The translations under genes were made by a program, and so were the position numbers. From Fabrea salina (taxonomy: Eukaryota; Ciliophora; Heterotrichea; Heterotrichida; Fabreidae), in the NCBI GenBank assembly GCA_022984795.1, contig JALIHJ010000029.1, positions 124,001-188,000 of the forward strand: a stretch of 64,000 nt of DNA, in the 5' to 3' direction. Below, in pieces: positions 9,233-18,258 of the stretch (the first letter of the stretch is position 1; every line of letters begins with the position of its first letter). Under the pieces are notes generated by a model. That model did no database searches. It had not been told where the DNA came from and was given only the letters and a program-made list of their open reading frames with translations.

Positions 9233-10354
9233 ATGAAATCAGTATCTGGAGTTAGCAAACTAGAAAGCTACCTGATAAACAGAACCCATGGGTTTTGCCC
9301 TAACCTACAAGGAATGGAGCTTCCTTTAAGTGAGCCCCTCAAAAGCCACTGGAACTTAGTTAAAGCTTTGCCTTACGAAATATACTCCCCCAGACTCAGA
9401 ACTTACATAAGGGAACTGCCTAGTTTCAGACTTAGTGATATTTCTTCTTACGAAGAAACTGAACTAGCAACAACTTTACTTTCGATGCTAGTCAGTGCTT
9501 ACTACTGGCAAGGAGACACTCCCTGTACCTTTATACCTTCTAACATTGGAGTACCTTTTATGGAACTGTCCACTTACTTAGACAGAAAGCCCATCTTCAC
9601 TTTGGTTTCTTGTGAGTACCACAACTGGGCTTTGAAAAACCCCCATTTGCCTTTTACTCCAGAGAACCTGGAAAGCATTTACACCTTTACAGGGTCTGAG
9701 GATGAGTCCCAGTTTTACATGATTTCTCTGTACATAGACTACTTGGGAACTCCTATAATCCACTCCTTGTTAGAACTTTACAATAACTTAAAAGCTAGTC
9801 AGCCAGTCAAAGCTGGCCAGAACTTGCAAACCATCAAAGAAGCCTTGCTTAGCATGAGGAAAGCCCTTGACTCCATATTCACTAATGTTGACCCCTACAC
9901 CTTTTACTTTGACTTCAGAAAGTACTTTAAAAACTTTGAAAAAGTACATTTTGGAGGAGTGGACAAGTCCTTTTTTGGAGTTTTAGGCGCGTCAGCTGTG
10001 CAGAGTCCAGTGTTCAGAACTCTAGATATAGGGTTAGGAATCAAGTCTGGTGAAAAACTTTTAACAGACGTTGTTATGTACATGAAAAAAGAACACAGAG
10101 CCTTTTTAAAGGATCTGGAAACCTTAGTCCCTACTGACCTGAGATTCAAGGTAAAGGAACTAGGCTTAGCTGAAGACTGGAATCAAGTTATTTGGAACTT
10201 AGGAAGGTTCCGGAAAAAGCACTTGAAGATTGCTGAAAAGTACATTTTAGGACCAAGCGGACAGGCAGACCTTATAGGAACAGGTGGATCCTCTTTTACC
10301 TACTTTTTAAATAGAGTCATTTCAGAAACTCATAACTCTTTAATTAGTTCTTAG
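9233..10354 (+). CDS. indoleamine 2,3-dioxygenase family protein
   Basis: 373 residues. The C-terminal half carries the IDO signature: EHRAFLKDLE (~288), then RKKHLKIAEKYILGP, where His330 aligns with the proximal haem ligand, and GTGGSSFTYFLN (~350). The FGVLGASAVQSPVFRTLDIGLGI block (~247-270) matches the substrate-side region. IDO opens the indole ring of tryptophan using haem and O2 to give N-formylkynurenine, the entry to the kynurenine/NAD route. Cytosolic; no signal peptide. Its TAG stop (10352-10354) overlaps the antisense stop of the next gene by 3 nt, within a 4-bp gene overlap. Confidence 0.92.
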   Translation: MKSVSGVSKLESYLINRTHGFCPNLQGMELPLSEPLKSHWNLVKALPYEIYSPRLRTYIRELPSFRLSDISSYEETELATTLLSMLVSAYYWQGDTPCTFIPSNIGVPFMELSTYLDRKPIFTLVSCEYHNWALKNPHLPFTPENLESIYTFTGSEDESQFYMISLYIDYLGTPIIHSLLELYNNLKASQPVKAGQNLQTIKEALLSMRKALDSIFTNVDPYTFYFDFRKYFKNFEKVHFGGVDKSFFGVLGASAVQSPVFRTLDIGLGIKSGEKLLTDVVMYMKKEHRAFLKDLETLVPTDLRFKVKELGLAEDWNQVIWNLGRFRKKHLKIAEKYILGPSGQADLIGTGGSSFTYFLNRVISETHNSLISS

Positions 10355-12282
10355 TTAATCTCAAAGTAATTCTCTAAACTTTCTAAGTGTGGCACTTCTT
10401 TGGCCATTATTTCGTAAACTTCAAATTTTTCGTCTTCACAATTGGGTCTGAAAATAGGTGGAGTTAAGTAAAACCCTCCGTTCAGGGTTTCAGTTGCTCT
10501 TGGTCTCTCACAGAGTTGGTACCTAACATCAGAGTTTTCGTCTTCCTCCAAACTAGTTTTTAAAGAAGGCCAGAGGGACTTGGACTGTTTAAGTAGCTGA
10601 GCTACACTCAGCCTTACGTTGCTTACTTTGTCCTTACTTAAAGTTTCAATTTCTTCTTGCAAAAAGTCGTTTTGTGTTGTTTCTAGGATGCCTTTAGCTA
10701 TTTCTACAAACACTTGCCTGTAGTGGTAGTTTGGACTGCGTGAAAAAAACTTTAAAACACTTTGTACTTGTTCAGAGTAGTTTCTTAGCAAGAAACTTGA
10801 TAGTCTTCCTAATTCCAAAGCTGCTGTTTGGCGCACAGTGTACATTTTATCCTGACACAAAGCTACTCCTAACGGCCAGATTTTTTGGAGCACCTCTTCT
10901 GGTGTGTAGACTTGCGTGAACTTGCTCAACTGTTCTGCCAAGGTTTCTCTGACTCTCCAAGCTTCAGCTTTCTGCATTGATTCTACGTAAGGAATGAACT
11001 TGAGTTTAACAGCCTCAGAAGAAGTATTTTGAAGAAACTCGCCCAAAGCTTTGTATGCACGCAAGGCTACAGAGGGGGTGTTAAGCCATTCTTCAAAAAC
11101 TTCAACTAGTTCAGTTTCCGTTTTTTGGGGCCCTAAAACCTTTGCTATTTCGTGGACAGAAGCCACCAAGCACTCCTTTGTTTTGGTGTCAAGTGAGTTG
11201 AGTTTGAAAAACAATTTTTTTAGGTTTTGCCAGTAATCCCCACCAAAATGCACTAGAACTCCTGGAAAGTAGTAAGCACAGCTATAACCTAACTCTCCGT
11301 TTTCAGCAGAGTTGCAGTACATCTTAAGGAGTTTTTCTTGGTTCTTTCCTTTGTAATAGTAAAGAATCAATCCTAACTTGCTTTTAGCTGCAGTTGACAC
11401 CCACTTGTTTTTGTTCTTAACTAAATCTTTTACTACTCCGAAGAGTTCTTTACTGTGAATGTCTTCGTTGGATATTTTTAGAACTTTCACTAAGTTTTCA
11501 GCACAAACCTTTTTGACTCCCCAGTTAGTATCTTTGCACAAACTCAAAAACACACTAAGTAACTTATCATGGAAAACTTCTGTACTTACAATCTCACTTA
11601 CACTGCACAAACACTTGGCTAGTTCTTTTTTAAACTTAGGGTTTTCTTCTTCTGCAAAAAACTGAATTATACTCACTAGAAACTTTTCACAGATCTCACT
11701 TCCGAAACTTTTGGCTAGTTGGGAAATTAAGTCTAGCCCTACAACTATAGAGTTCTCTGCCATTTGTTGGTTCACTAGGTCTAGCACAATGCTAACTACT
11801 TCGTTGTGGGTCTCTGTTGTGCTTAGGTGTTGCGAAGCTTCTACCAAAGCAGCGGCTGACTCATTGATGACTTCAGAATCATGACTGAGGAGTTCTCTAA
11901 AAATAGGAAGGATGCCTTCTTTGACTGCAGTCAAGTTCCTTACTTCCTGCATAAAAAAAGCTGTTAAGTCTGGCAGAACTCCTGACAATTCTGCTCTCAA
12001 TTCTGCAGAACTTTCATTCAAAAGTGACTGCAACAAAGGCACTGAAAACTCTTCAGCTTTAGGCCCAAGTTCTCTAAAAGTGTTTACAAGGTCTTTTATG
12101 AAGTTCTTGCGGTCTAAAGTGTTTTCGCTTACAGCAAACAAATTGATCTTGAAAAGAGCAAAGTCAATGGCTTTGTTTCCAGTCTTTTCAGGAACATTTC
12201 CTTTGCCCATTCCATTTAGGTCGTCAACATCCAGGTATGACTTATTGTCAACGCCTGAAATAAGAGAAAATAGCAAATCCAT
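10351..12282 (-). CDS. HEAT-repeat phosphatase regulatory subunit, PP4R1-like
   Basis: 643 residues made almost entirely of HEAT-type helical pairs. Repeats are readable at ~235-275 (SLCKDTNWGVKKVCAENLVKVL) and ~430-520 (AWRVRETLAEQLSKF, KMYTVRQTAALELGRLSSFL), with the classic V-R-x-A/T-x-A spacing. The block DYWQNLKKLFFKLNS.. ..VASVHEIAKVLGPQ resembles PPP4R1 (LAFSIHELAVILG) more than the PP2A A subunit. These proteins scaffold PP4 or PP2A catalytic subunits. The last ~40 residues are non-repeat. Convergent with IDO: the gene ends overlap by 4 bp. Confidence 0.85.
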   Translation of the reverse strand: MDLLFSLISGVDNKSYLDVDDLNGMGKGNVPEKTGNKAIDFALFKINLFAVSENTLDRKNFIKDLVNTFRELGPKAEEFSVPLLQSLLNESSAELRAELSGVLPDLTAFFMQEVRNLTAVKEGILPIFRELLSHDSEVINESAAALVEASQHLSTTETHNEVVSIVLDLVNQQMAENSIVVGLDLISQLAKSFGSEICEKFLVSIIQFFAEEENPKFKKELAKCLCSVSEIVSTEVFHDKLLSVFLSLCKDTNWGVKKVCAENLVKVLKISNEDIHSKELFGVVKDLVKNKNKWVSTAAKSKLGLILYYYKGKNQEKLLKMYCNSAENGELGYSCAYYFPGVLVHFGGDYWQNLKKLFFKLNSLDTKTKECLVASVHEIAKVLGPQKTETELVEVFEEWLNTPSVALRAYKALGEFLQNTSSEAVKLKFIPYVESMQKAEAWRVRETLAEQLSKFTQVYTPEEVLQKIWPLGVALCQDKMYTVRQTAALELGRLSSFLLRNYSEQVQSVLKFFSRSPNYHYRQVFVEIAKGILETTQNDFLQEEIETLSKDKVSNVRLSVAQLLKQSKSLWPSLKTSLEEDENSDVRYQLCERPRATETLNGGFYLTPPIFRPNCEDEKFEVYEIMAKEVPHLESLENYFEIN

Positions 12283-12297
12283 TTACCTTCAGATTAA

Positions 12298-12873
12298 TTA
12301 ACTAGGCAGAATCCTATAGGAAAAGCTTTGACTTGAGTCCTTAGGAAAGTACTTTGGGTTGTTAAGAACCTTTGATATCGAAATGTAAAAGCAAACCAAA
12401 AGCAAACAAAAGAAACCAATTTCAAAAAAGTAGTAACTAGAACTTCCTTCTTCTAAGTTAGTCATCAAACAGAACTTTTGTGTGCAGGTCCCGAAACAAT
12501 GAGAGTCGTTCTTTCCCCAGTCATTGCAAAAGTCACTACAAAACAAAGTGCAGTTGGTTTTGCTCAAGTCAAAGTTAACTAAGTCGTTTTCTTGCTTTTC
12601 AGTAATTAAACTTTTGCAACCGCTTATTAAAATGCAGTAGTACATCTGTTCTCCGTTGTCTATGTAGTTCTGGCAAGACTCAAATGCCTCAAAGTTACAA
12701 GCCTCAGAAGCATTTTCTTGGCTCTGCACTACATAAGTTTTTTCGTAAGCTTTGAAAGCAAGAGTCCTGGGGCTCTCACACCCACAGTCTTTTAAGCAGT
12801 TTGTGTCTTTGCAGAGGTCTTTGCATGTGTGGTTACACGCCATTACGGCTGAAACTAACACCAGAAATATCAT
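12298..12873 (-). CDS. secreted or single-span cysteine-rich membrane protein, unknown
   Basis: 191 residues. Signal peptide MIFLVLVSAVMA, then two cysteine-rich segments (NHTCKDLCKDTNCLKDCGCE; NCTLFCSDFCNDWGKNDSHCFGTC), each dense in C-x3-C and C-x5-7-C spacing, with several N-glycosylation sequons. One membrane span lies at ~150-170 (YYFFEIGFFCLLLVCFYISI), with a short cytoplasmic tail. Predicted type I surface protein. The two Cys modules look like a divergent internal repeat. No family recognised. It lies 15 bp downstream of the PP4R1-like start on the other side of its stop (same strand). Confidence 0.8.
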   Translation of the reverse strand: MIFLVLVSAVMACNHTCKDLCKDTNCLKDCGCESPRTLAFKAYEKTYVVQSQENASEACNFEAFESCQNYIDNGEQMYYCILISGCKSLITEKQENDLVNFDLSKTNCTLFCSDFCNDWGKNDSHCFGTCTQKFCLMTNLEEGSSSYYFFEIGFFCLLLVCFYISISKVLNNPKYFPKDSSQSFSYRILPS

Positions 12874-12891
12874 TATTATAACGCCGAGTTA

Positions 12892-13350
12892 TTACTTTCT
12901 GATTGGTTTTAGGAAAGCTGGGACCTTGTAAAAGTCTTCACAGTTCAACTTGAGGTTCAAACTCCTAATAAATGCTTGTCCAGACTCACTGTCAAACAGT
13001 TCAGGGTAGTACTTTCTAAAGACTTCTTCCAAGATTTGCATTTGTCTGTTTACACTGATTTGGTCCAAGTCTTGTCTAACTTTGTAGTCAAAAGCAACGT
13101 TGTTGAAGTCACTGATCATTTCTACAAGTCTTCCAGAAGCTCCTTTTTCGTTTAGAAGTTTCGCGAACTTAGCACGTCTTTCTTCAAGAGGAACTTCTTC
13201 TTTTATCATTAAGTAGTCGTAGTCTTCAAGAACACTGTACCCCAGGAATTCTTTGAACTGGTTCACCACAACGTCATCCACTCCCCAGCCTACTGCTGTG
13301 CCTACTCCAGCCCAACCCAGAAACACTCCTAGCTTTTTCAAAGCAAACAT
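12892..13350 (-). CDS. unknown single-span protein, possibly mitochondrial
   Basis: 152 residues from the ATG at 13350 (MFALKKLGVFLGWAGVGTAVGWGVDD). The frame is open further upstream, but that would overlap the frataxin gene, which starts 7 bp away on the other strand. The N-terminus is a basic, Gly-rich hydrophobic segment (signal anchor or inner-membrane span). The rest is helical and charged, with a C-terminal FYKVPAFLKPIRK. I do not recognise a family. The shared promoter with frataxin gives a weak hint of a mitochondrial role. Confidence 0.65.
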   Translation of the reverse strand: MFALKKLGVFLGWAGVGTAVGWGVDDVVVNQFKEFLGYSVLEDYDYLMIKEEVPLEERRAKFAKLLNEKGASGRLVEMISDFNNVAFDYKVRQDLDQISVNRQMQILEEVFRKYYPELFDSESGQAFIRSLNLKLNCEDFYKVPAFLKPIRK

Positions 13351-13357
13351 ATTATAA

Positions 13358-13777
13358 ATGCTAGCTAGGAACTTACTGAGGCACTTCACAAGGTCGCAAA
13401 GGACACTGAGTTCAGATAACTACTTTGAGTACCTTCCTAAAAAACAGCATTTAGAACCCTCCCAGTTCGAAAGTATTTCTAGTTCTTACCTCAATAAGAT
13501 CCACTCTGCACTCCAAAAACTCAGAGAAGACAACCCTGACGCTGAACTTGAGTTTACTCCAGACTCAATAGTTTTTACTAAAAAGAACTCTGTTCTCACT
13601 CTTAAAAAAGAACCTCAACAGCAGTACTTCGTACTGGACGTCCCCAAAAAAGGCGAGCACAAGTACTTCTACGACTTGGACAACGAAAACTGGGTCAACG
13701 AAACGGATGGACACGTTTTAGACAGGTTAATTGTGAAGGAACTGCTCAAGAACTGCTACGGCTACCTTGACATCTAA
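13358..13777 (+). CDS. frataxin
   Basis: 139 residues. The N-terminus (MLARNLLRHFTRSQRTLSS) is a clear mitochondrial presequence. The mature part has the acidic helix and sheet of frataxin/CyaY: LREDNPDAELEFTPDSIVFT, SVLTLKKEPQQQYFVLDVPKK and the signature DLDNENWVNETDGHVLDRLIVKEL (human: [25 protein letters not shown]). Frataxin activates cysteine desulfurase in the mitochondrial iron-sulfur cluster assembly complex. The start is preceded by ATTATAA. Divergent from the gene at 12892-13350 with 7 bp between start codons. Confidence 0.93.
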   Translation: MLARNLLRHFTRSQRTLSSDNYFEYLPKKQHLEPSQFESISSSYLNKIHSALQKLREDNPDAELEFTPDSIVFTKKNSVLTLKKEPQQQYFVLDVPKKGEHKYFYDLDNENWVNETDGHVLDRLIVKELLKNCYGYLDI

Positions 13778-13810
13778 TAACACGTAAGAGGTATTAAGCC
13801 GGTGTGTTAG

Positions 13811-14197
13811 TTAATACTCTTGTAAATGCAACTCGACTTCAACGCCGGGATCAATGCTAAAGTCAGTGACCTTTTTGATGAACTCAGTGGGGCAGATGAG
13901 GGTGATGACTCTCTTGTGAATCCTCATTTCGTACCTATCGAAAGTGGCTGTGCCATTTCCACAAGGACTCTTCCTTGTAGTAATGTTCAGGTGCTTGGTG
14001 GGGAACCTTACGGGCCCGTAAGTTGTGAGGTTCTCCTTTTTTGCGGAAGCAATCAATCTTGAACTCACTTACTAGACATTACTGTTTTCCAAAGCTTGTA
14101 ACTTTGTTGAAGTAAGGGTAAATCTGATCTTTTGGGGCTTGGATTCTCCCTCTACGCCCTTTCCTTTGCCTTTTTCGTATGAGACTTCTTCAGCCAT
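13811..14197 (-). CDS. RPS20: 40S ribosomal protein uS10 (RPS20)
   Basis: Two exons joined by a 15-nt intron (14068-14082) give 123 residues. Exon 1 encodes the start and KIRFTLTSTKLQALEN. Exon 2 carries the diagnostic ITTRKSPCGNGTATFDRYEMRIHKR, interrupted nowhere, and ends with PGVEVELHLQEY. Eukaryotic uS10 has [33 protein letters not shown]. It sits in the head of the small subunit. Some substitutions are unusual (THLNITTRKSPCGNG, VITLICPTEF), but length and register fit. An intron-retaining read would lose the whole N-terminus. Confidence 0.95.
14068..14082 (-). other. 15-nt intron in RPS20
   Basis: Coding strand GTAATGTCTAGTAAG: GTAA donor, TA at 9-10, AAG acceptor. The alternative 15-nt cut starting at the internal GTAAG creates a stop at the joint and is rejected. 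The chosen cut restores the family reading frame (LEN-MSSRLIASAKKENL). Confidence 0.9.
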
Positions 14198-14215
14198 TTT
14201 AGCCACTCTTTTTAA

Positions 14216-15550
14216 TTAAGTGCTTCGCTGGAGTTCCTTATAAAGGGCACCCATACGCTCTATATTTTTGTGGATTATCATTTTCATACTTCGGATGTAG
14301 GGTTCCTCGTTGGTTTTGGAAAGTCCAGTCGGCAGGTGCTCTCTGAGGTAGTTCCACAGAATTAAAAGAAACTCCTTCACGCTTTGTGTAGGCAGTTCTT
14401 TTAAGTGTTGTGCAATGGACCTTATTAGGGGAGGCGCCCAGTTCATTTGGACCACTAAGTTGAGGAGGATCTCTGTGTTGGAGTAGTCTGGCTGATCTTT
14501 GTTGAACAAACCTATTAAGTTTGCTAGGATGCTTATGATGAGGTCTAATACTTGCAAACCAAGCTTGGAGCCCCCTTCGCAAATCAAAGAAATGATTTTA
14601 AGAGTGTATGCAGACATAAGCACCTTTTTCCGGATGAAAAGAGTGTCCCAGTTGGAGTTAGAAAGCTTTGGAAGTATTTCTGAGTAGTACTGGAGAAGCG
14701 CAGTGGCCTTTTCGTGTGGAGAGTCGGTTTCTTTAGGAATGCTGTACAGTGACTGAGGAGGAGACCTTACAATTAAGTCGAATTCTTGGTGTAGGTGGTT
14801 AAATTTGTCTCTGATGCCTGACTCTTCAACCTCTCCTTCTTCAGGGGACTTCATAAGGTCTTTGAGAACTGCATAAGCTACACTTGGGTGTTTTTTCTTT
14901 TGGCCAATGGCACTTGCTTCGTAGGGCAGAATGTGACTTACTAAGTTAGCACTGGCGTACTGGAACACCTTAAAGTTTTTGCAGATAGTTAATAAAGGAG
15001 TTGATATTTTTTCACTTAGGAGTTTTGCCCTGAGGTCATCTTCTTGGAGTTCTAGCACAGAAGTGAACCTTACAATTCTACTTAGCACTTCTGCCATGTC
15101 TAAAGGGTCCACTTGCAGGTGCGCTATCCACAATTCAATGAACTTAACAACTTGCATTGAAAACTTAGTGGCTTGAGTGTGCGTAAGAGTCATAAGGCAC
15201 CCTAGGTGTTTGAACAAACTTTTTCTTTCCAAGTAAAGCATGTGAAGACTAGTAAACCTACTTTCTTGAATTTCAGCTAGAATTACGTGAGTCAAGTTAA
15301 GCAAAGCAAGTTCATGAGTAGCTGGGTGAAAGTTTTCAAGGACTTTTTTAACTGAGGCTTTCCAGCTAAAAGGAAGTAACTCTTCTAGTTGCTGCTTAAC
15401 TCTGTGAAAGGTTGAGGAGGAAAAGTTAGGCCCTTCAATGACTTCTTGGAACACAGCTACCCAAAGTTCTTGTTCTGAGGGGTGCTTCTGTGATAAAGCA
15501 ACTGGGGCGTGTTGTTTAAGGAAGTTTTCGAGTTCTTCCATATCTTTCAT
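14216..15550 (-). CDS. large helical protein of unknown family
   Basis: 444 residues from the ATG at 15550; the ATG at 15541 (MEELENF) is equally possible. Almost all alpha-helical, with hydrophobic heptads and paired helices suggestive of ARM/HEAT-like or cullin-like packing (LLNLVVQMNWAPPLIRSIAQHL; FLLILWNYLREHLP). An acidic linker with SPEEGEVEESG lies mid-protein. No catalytic motif is visible. It lies 4 bp from the divergent Sfi1-like start, or 13 bp if the second Met is used. Confidence 0.75.
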   Translation of the reverse strand: MKDMEELENFLKQHAPVALSQKHPSEQELWVAVFQEVIEGPNFSSSTFHRVKQQLEELLPFSWKASVKKVLENFHPATHELALLNLTHVILAEIQESRFTSLHMLYLERKSLFKHLGCLMTLTHTQATKFSMQVVKFIELWIAHLQVDPLDMAEVLSRIVRFTSVLELQEDDLRAKLLSEKISTPLLTICKNFKVFQYASANLVSHILPYEASAIGQKKKHPSVAYAVLKDLMKSPEEGEVEESGIRDKFNHLHQEFDLIVRSPPQSLYSIPKETDSPHEKATALLQYYSEILPKLSNSNWDTLFIRKKVLMSAYTLKIISLICEGGSKLGLQVLDLIISILANLIGLFNKDQPDYSNTEILLNLVVQMNWAPPLIRSIAQHLKELPTQSVKEFLLILWNYLREHLPTGLSKTNEEPYIRSMKMIIHKNIERMGALYKELQRST

Positions 15551-15554
15551 CAAA

Positions 15555-17102
15555 ATGCAAGGAAGCTTCAGCGAAAAGGCTTACCGCCCTGTGTACTACT
15601 CAGACTTAGAGATGTCTGAAGTCAAGCAAGCACCCCAAAAAGAACTTTTGTCAGACAGAGAGTACTTTGAATGTCCTAGCCACCCTCTTTTGAGTAAGCC
15701 TTTGTTTGACTGGTACTACGACACAGTCTTTTTAGAAGAGTACCTAAAAAGCAAGGACTTCCAAGCAGCTGAAGCCCAGTCAGTACTTAACAACCACTTT
15801 GACTTCCAACCTGCAAAAGACCAAGCTTTCCAGAAACTGTTTACTAAGCAAGAATTCAACGAGTTCCTTGCAGAAAACTGCTACAAAGACAGAGTTAAGT
15901 GGTTGCAAAGCATCCAAATACTAACTAAAAGAAGTGCAATTCCCCAGTTACTCGAGCTTTTCAGTTTATGGAGAAACAACAAAGCAGACAAAGAAGGAAT
16001 AGCCAAACAAAAAGCTAGAGTGATTCAAAAACAAAAAACCCTTCAAATCATGAACACTGCAGAAGAAGACCTTATCACCCAGAAACTTTCTTTACAAAAC
16101 TTGTGTAACATAAACAGGCCTTTTTTGTCAGCTGGAAAAACTAATGCACGCACATCTAAACACAACGTTTGCATTTACAGAAAAAAGTCCAAAAAACAAA
16201 TAGCCAGTAAGATTGCGATGCAAGAAAAACTTAAAGCTTCTCAAATGAAACTTTCTGACTTAAACGAGTCCCACACTAGAACCCAACAAAGACTAGCTTT
16301 TGAAACTATAAATTTCTTTAGAGTTTACAGCAGAACCAGACTATATTACTTAGAAAAAGGACTGAAAACAAGTTACAAACCACTTTTAAAGTACACACTG
16401 GCAGCCTGGATTCACTCAGTTAACTATAAAAACGAAAAGCTTAAGTGCCAAGCTATGCTGATTGAGTCAATGAAAAAGTGGAGAGTTTCGGTTGTGTTCA
16501 CAGCACTAAAAGACTACAGCACTCGAAAAACCAGAAAAGCTGTTTACTCTAGCAAGTTGTCAAAGTTGTTTGCACTCAGAAAACTTGCTAAACTACTTAA
16601 ATACTGGAAGTGGTATGTCCTAGACGCAGAAGCCTCCCACGGACTCAAAGCCTTAGCTTACAAGTTTAACTCAGAAAGACTTGTGTTGAAAAAACTTTTT
16701 GAGTGGAAAATAGAAACTAAAATAACCAAAGGACTCAGAAACCACATAAAGGCTTTAGCCCAGGGAGAAGAAGATAACTTTTCCAAATCCAAAGTAGTAG
16801 TTCAGGAGACTCAAAACCTCTTTTCAGCTTTGCAAACCTTAAACGAAGGAATAAAACCCCTTCAAAAGCATGTTTTGAAACTCCACAAGGGCTCTAAGTC
16901 CTTAGGTTTCCAGTACCCTACCAAGCTTTCGAGTTTAAAAGCCTGGCTGCAGGACTCTAAAGTTTATGGACAGCACATGTCTCTTTTGGAACTGCGCAGG
17001 AAGAAAATAACCACTCAAAAAGTAGTTAAAACCCAAAAACAAACTCCTAGTAAGCTTGAAATACACGCTGCTTACTGGCAACAACAACTTAAGTATAACT
17101 AA
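15555..17102 (+). CDS. Sfi1-like centrin-binding repeat protein
   Basis: 515 residues, strongly basic. The frame is open upstream, but the ATG at 15555 (MQGSFSEKAYRPVYYSDLEM) is the first outside the divergent gene. From ~150 to ~420 there are repeated basic helices centred on Trp: LFSLWRNNK, LAAWIHSVNY, MKKWRVS, LKYWKWYV, LFEWKIE. These recur at about 20-70-residue spacing, as in Sfi1 and related proteins whose repeats bind centrin to form contractile filaments. Heterotrichs have large centrin-based myonemes, so a myoneme or basal-body role is a plausible inference. Repeat spacing is looser than in yeast Sfi1. Confidence 0.65.
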   Translation: MQGSFSEKAYRPVYYSDLEMSEVKQAPQKELLSDREYFECPSHPLLSKPLFDWYYDTVFLEEYLKSKDFQAAEAQSVLNNHFDFQPAKDQAFQKLFTKQEFNEFLAENCYKDRVKWLQSIQILTKRSAIPQLLELFSLWRNNKADKEGIAKQKARVIQKQKTLQIMNTAEEDLITQKLSLQNLCNINRPFLSAGKTNARTSKHNVCIYRKKSKKQIASKIAMQEKLKASQMKLSDLNESHTRTQQRLAFETINFFRVYSRTRLYYLEKGLKTSYKPLLKYTLAAWIHSVNYKNEKLKCQAMLIESMKKWRVSVVFTALKDYSTRKTRKAVYSSKLSKLFALRKLAKLLKYWKWYVLDAEASHGLKALAYKFNSERLVLKKLFEWKIETKITKGLRNHIKALAQGEEDNFSKSKVVVQETQNLFSALQTLNEGIKPLQKHVLKLHKGSKSLGFQYPTKLSSLKAWLQDSKVYGQHMSLLELRRKKITTQKVVKTQKQTPSKLEIHAAYWQQQLKYN

Positions 17103-17106
17103 TAAA

Positions 17107-18255
17107 ATGATAGATGGTGCCATATCAGGAAGAAGACTGAAGCCCTCTCTAGTCAAAGCACCCAGTGTGCCTAGAAAGTTTCCAAGAATAAGCAGTCCTA
17201 CTACTTCAAGAGTAAAAAAAACCCAGTTGTCTTCTAGAAACCACCGCAATTTCCAACTATATAGAAAGCCTTTGGTCAAAAACAGCTTTCCGGAAATCAA
17301 GAATGATAGAACACTAAGTCCTGGCGGGGCATTCACGTCTAGAAAGTTCTTAACTGTTAACAAGATCTCTGTTTCGACCAAAAATGCTGTAAGGGGTTTC
17401 GCCTCCAAAACACACAGAGGACTTGTGAAGCACATTAACGAAGATAGAATAACTATTGCAATGGAACTAGAAAAGCCACCTTACCGAGAGCATGAAGTGT
17501 GGCCTAAATGCTCTTTGTTTGCTATTTTTGATGGACACAGGGGACCAGAGTGTTCTCAGTTCCTTAAAGACAATTTCAACAACTTTTTAGTAAACGACTT
17601 TTCCTTTCCTACAAATCCAAGACTTTCACTTAAAAACGCCTTTCAAGAAGCCGACACAAAGTTCCTTGCAACAGCTTGCGAGTCTGAAAACTACTCAGGG
17701 TCTTGTGCCTTGGTACTTTTGTTCATTGGCAAGTTTTGTTACTGTGCGAACTTAGGGGACTCTAGAGCAATTGCTTGTTCAGGCTCAAGAATAGTGCCTT
17801 TTTCTAAGGACCACAAACCCAGTGACCCAGAAGAAAAACAAAGGATAGAAAAAGCAGGAGGCAAAATATACAGGAATGACTTCATGCAAAACGGAAAAGT
17901 TAGACTGGGATGCTTTAGAGTGAATCCAGGGGGACTAGCTATTAGTAGGAGTTTAGGAGACATGAAGGCTAAGTTTCCTAAGTACGGAGGAAACTCCCAA
18001 GTAGTGATTTCTAACCCTGATATAACTGTGTTTCAAGTACAGCATTTTGATTTTATTGTTATGGGGAGTGATGGTTTATTTGATAAACTAAGTAACGAAG
18101 AAATTGTCAGGAGTGTTTTTGACGCTGCTAAAGCCAACGAAGTTGGTTTCCAGTTAGTAGCTGCGACTGAAGAATTGCTAAAAAATGCCTTTGAGCACAA
18201 GAGTATGGATAATATATCCACTGTAATAATTGCTTTATCTGACTTAATTCAATAA
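17107..18255 (+). CDS. PP2C-family (PPM) serine/threonine phosphatase
   Basis: 382 residues. An N-terminal ~100-residue basic, Ser-rich region precedes the catalytic domain. Metal- and phosphate-site motifs: HINEDR (~119), LFAIFDGHRGPE (~141, usual DGHGG), CANLGDSRAI (~217), ISRSLGDMKAK, MGSDGLFD (~320) and SMDNISTVII (~368). All expected Asp residues are present. PPM phosphatases are Mn/Mg-dependent and oppose many kinases. It starts 4 bp after the Sfi1-like gene on the same strand and ends 3 bp before the HNH gene, so shared transcripts should be considered. Confidence 0.95.
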   Translation: MIDGAISGRRLKPSLVKAPSVPRKFPRISSPTTSRVKKTQLSSRNHRNFQLYRKPLVKNSFPEIKNDRTLSPGGAFTSRKFLTVNKISVSTKNAVRGFASKTHRGLVKHINEDRITIAMELEKPPYREHEVWPKCSLFAIFDGHRGPECSQFLKDNFNNFLVNDFSFPTNPRLSLKNAFQEADTKFLATACESENYSGSCALVLLFIGKFCYCANLGDSRAIACSGSRIVPFSKDHKPSDPEEKQRIEKAGGKIYRNDFMQNGKVRLGCFRVNPGGLAISRSLGDMKAKFPKYGGNSQVVISNPDITVFQVQHFDFIVMGSDGLFDKLSNEEIVRSVFDAAKANEVGFQLVAATEELLKNAFEHKSMDNISTVIIALSDLIQ

Positions 18256-18258
18256 TTA

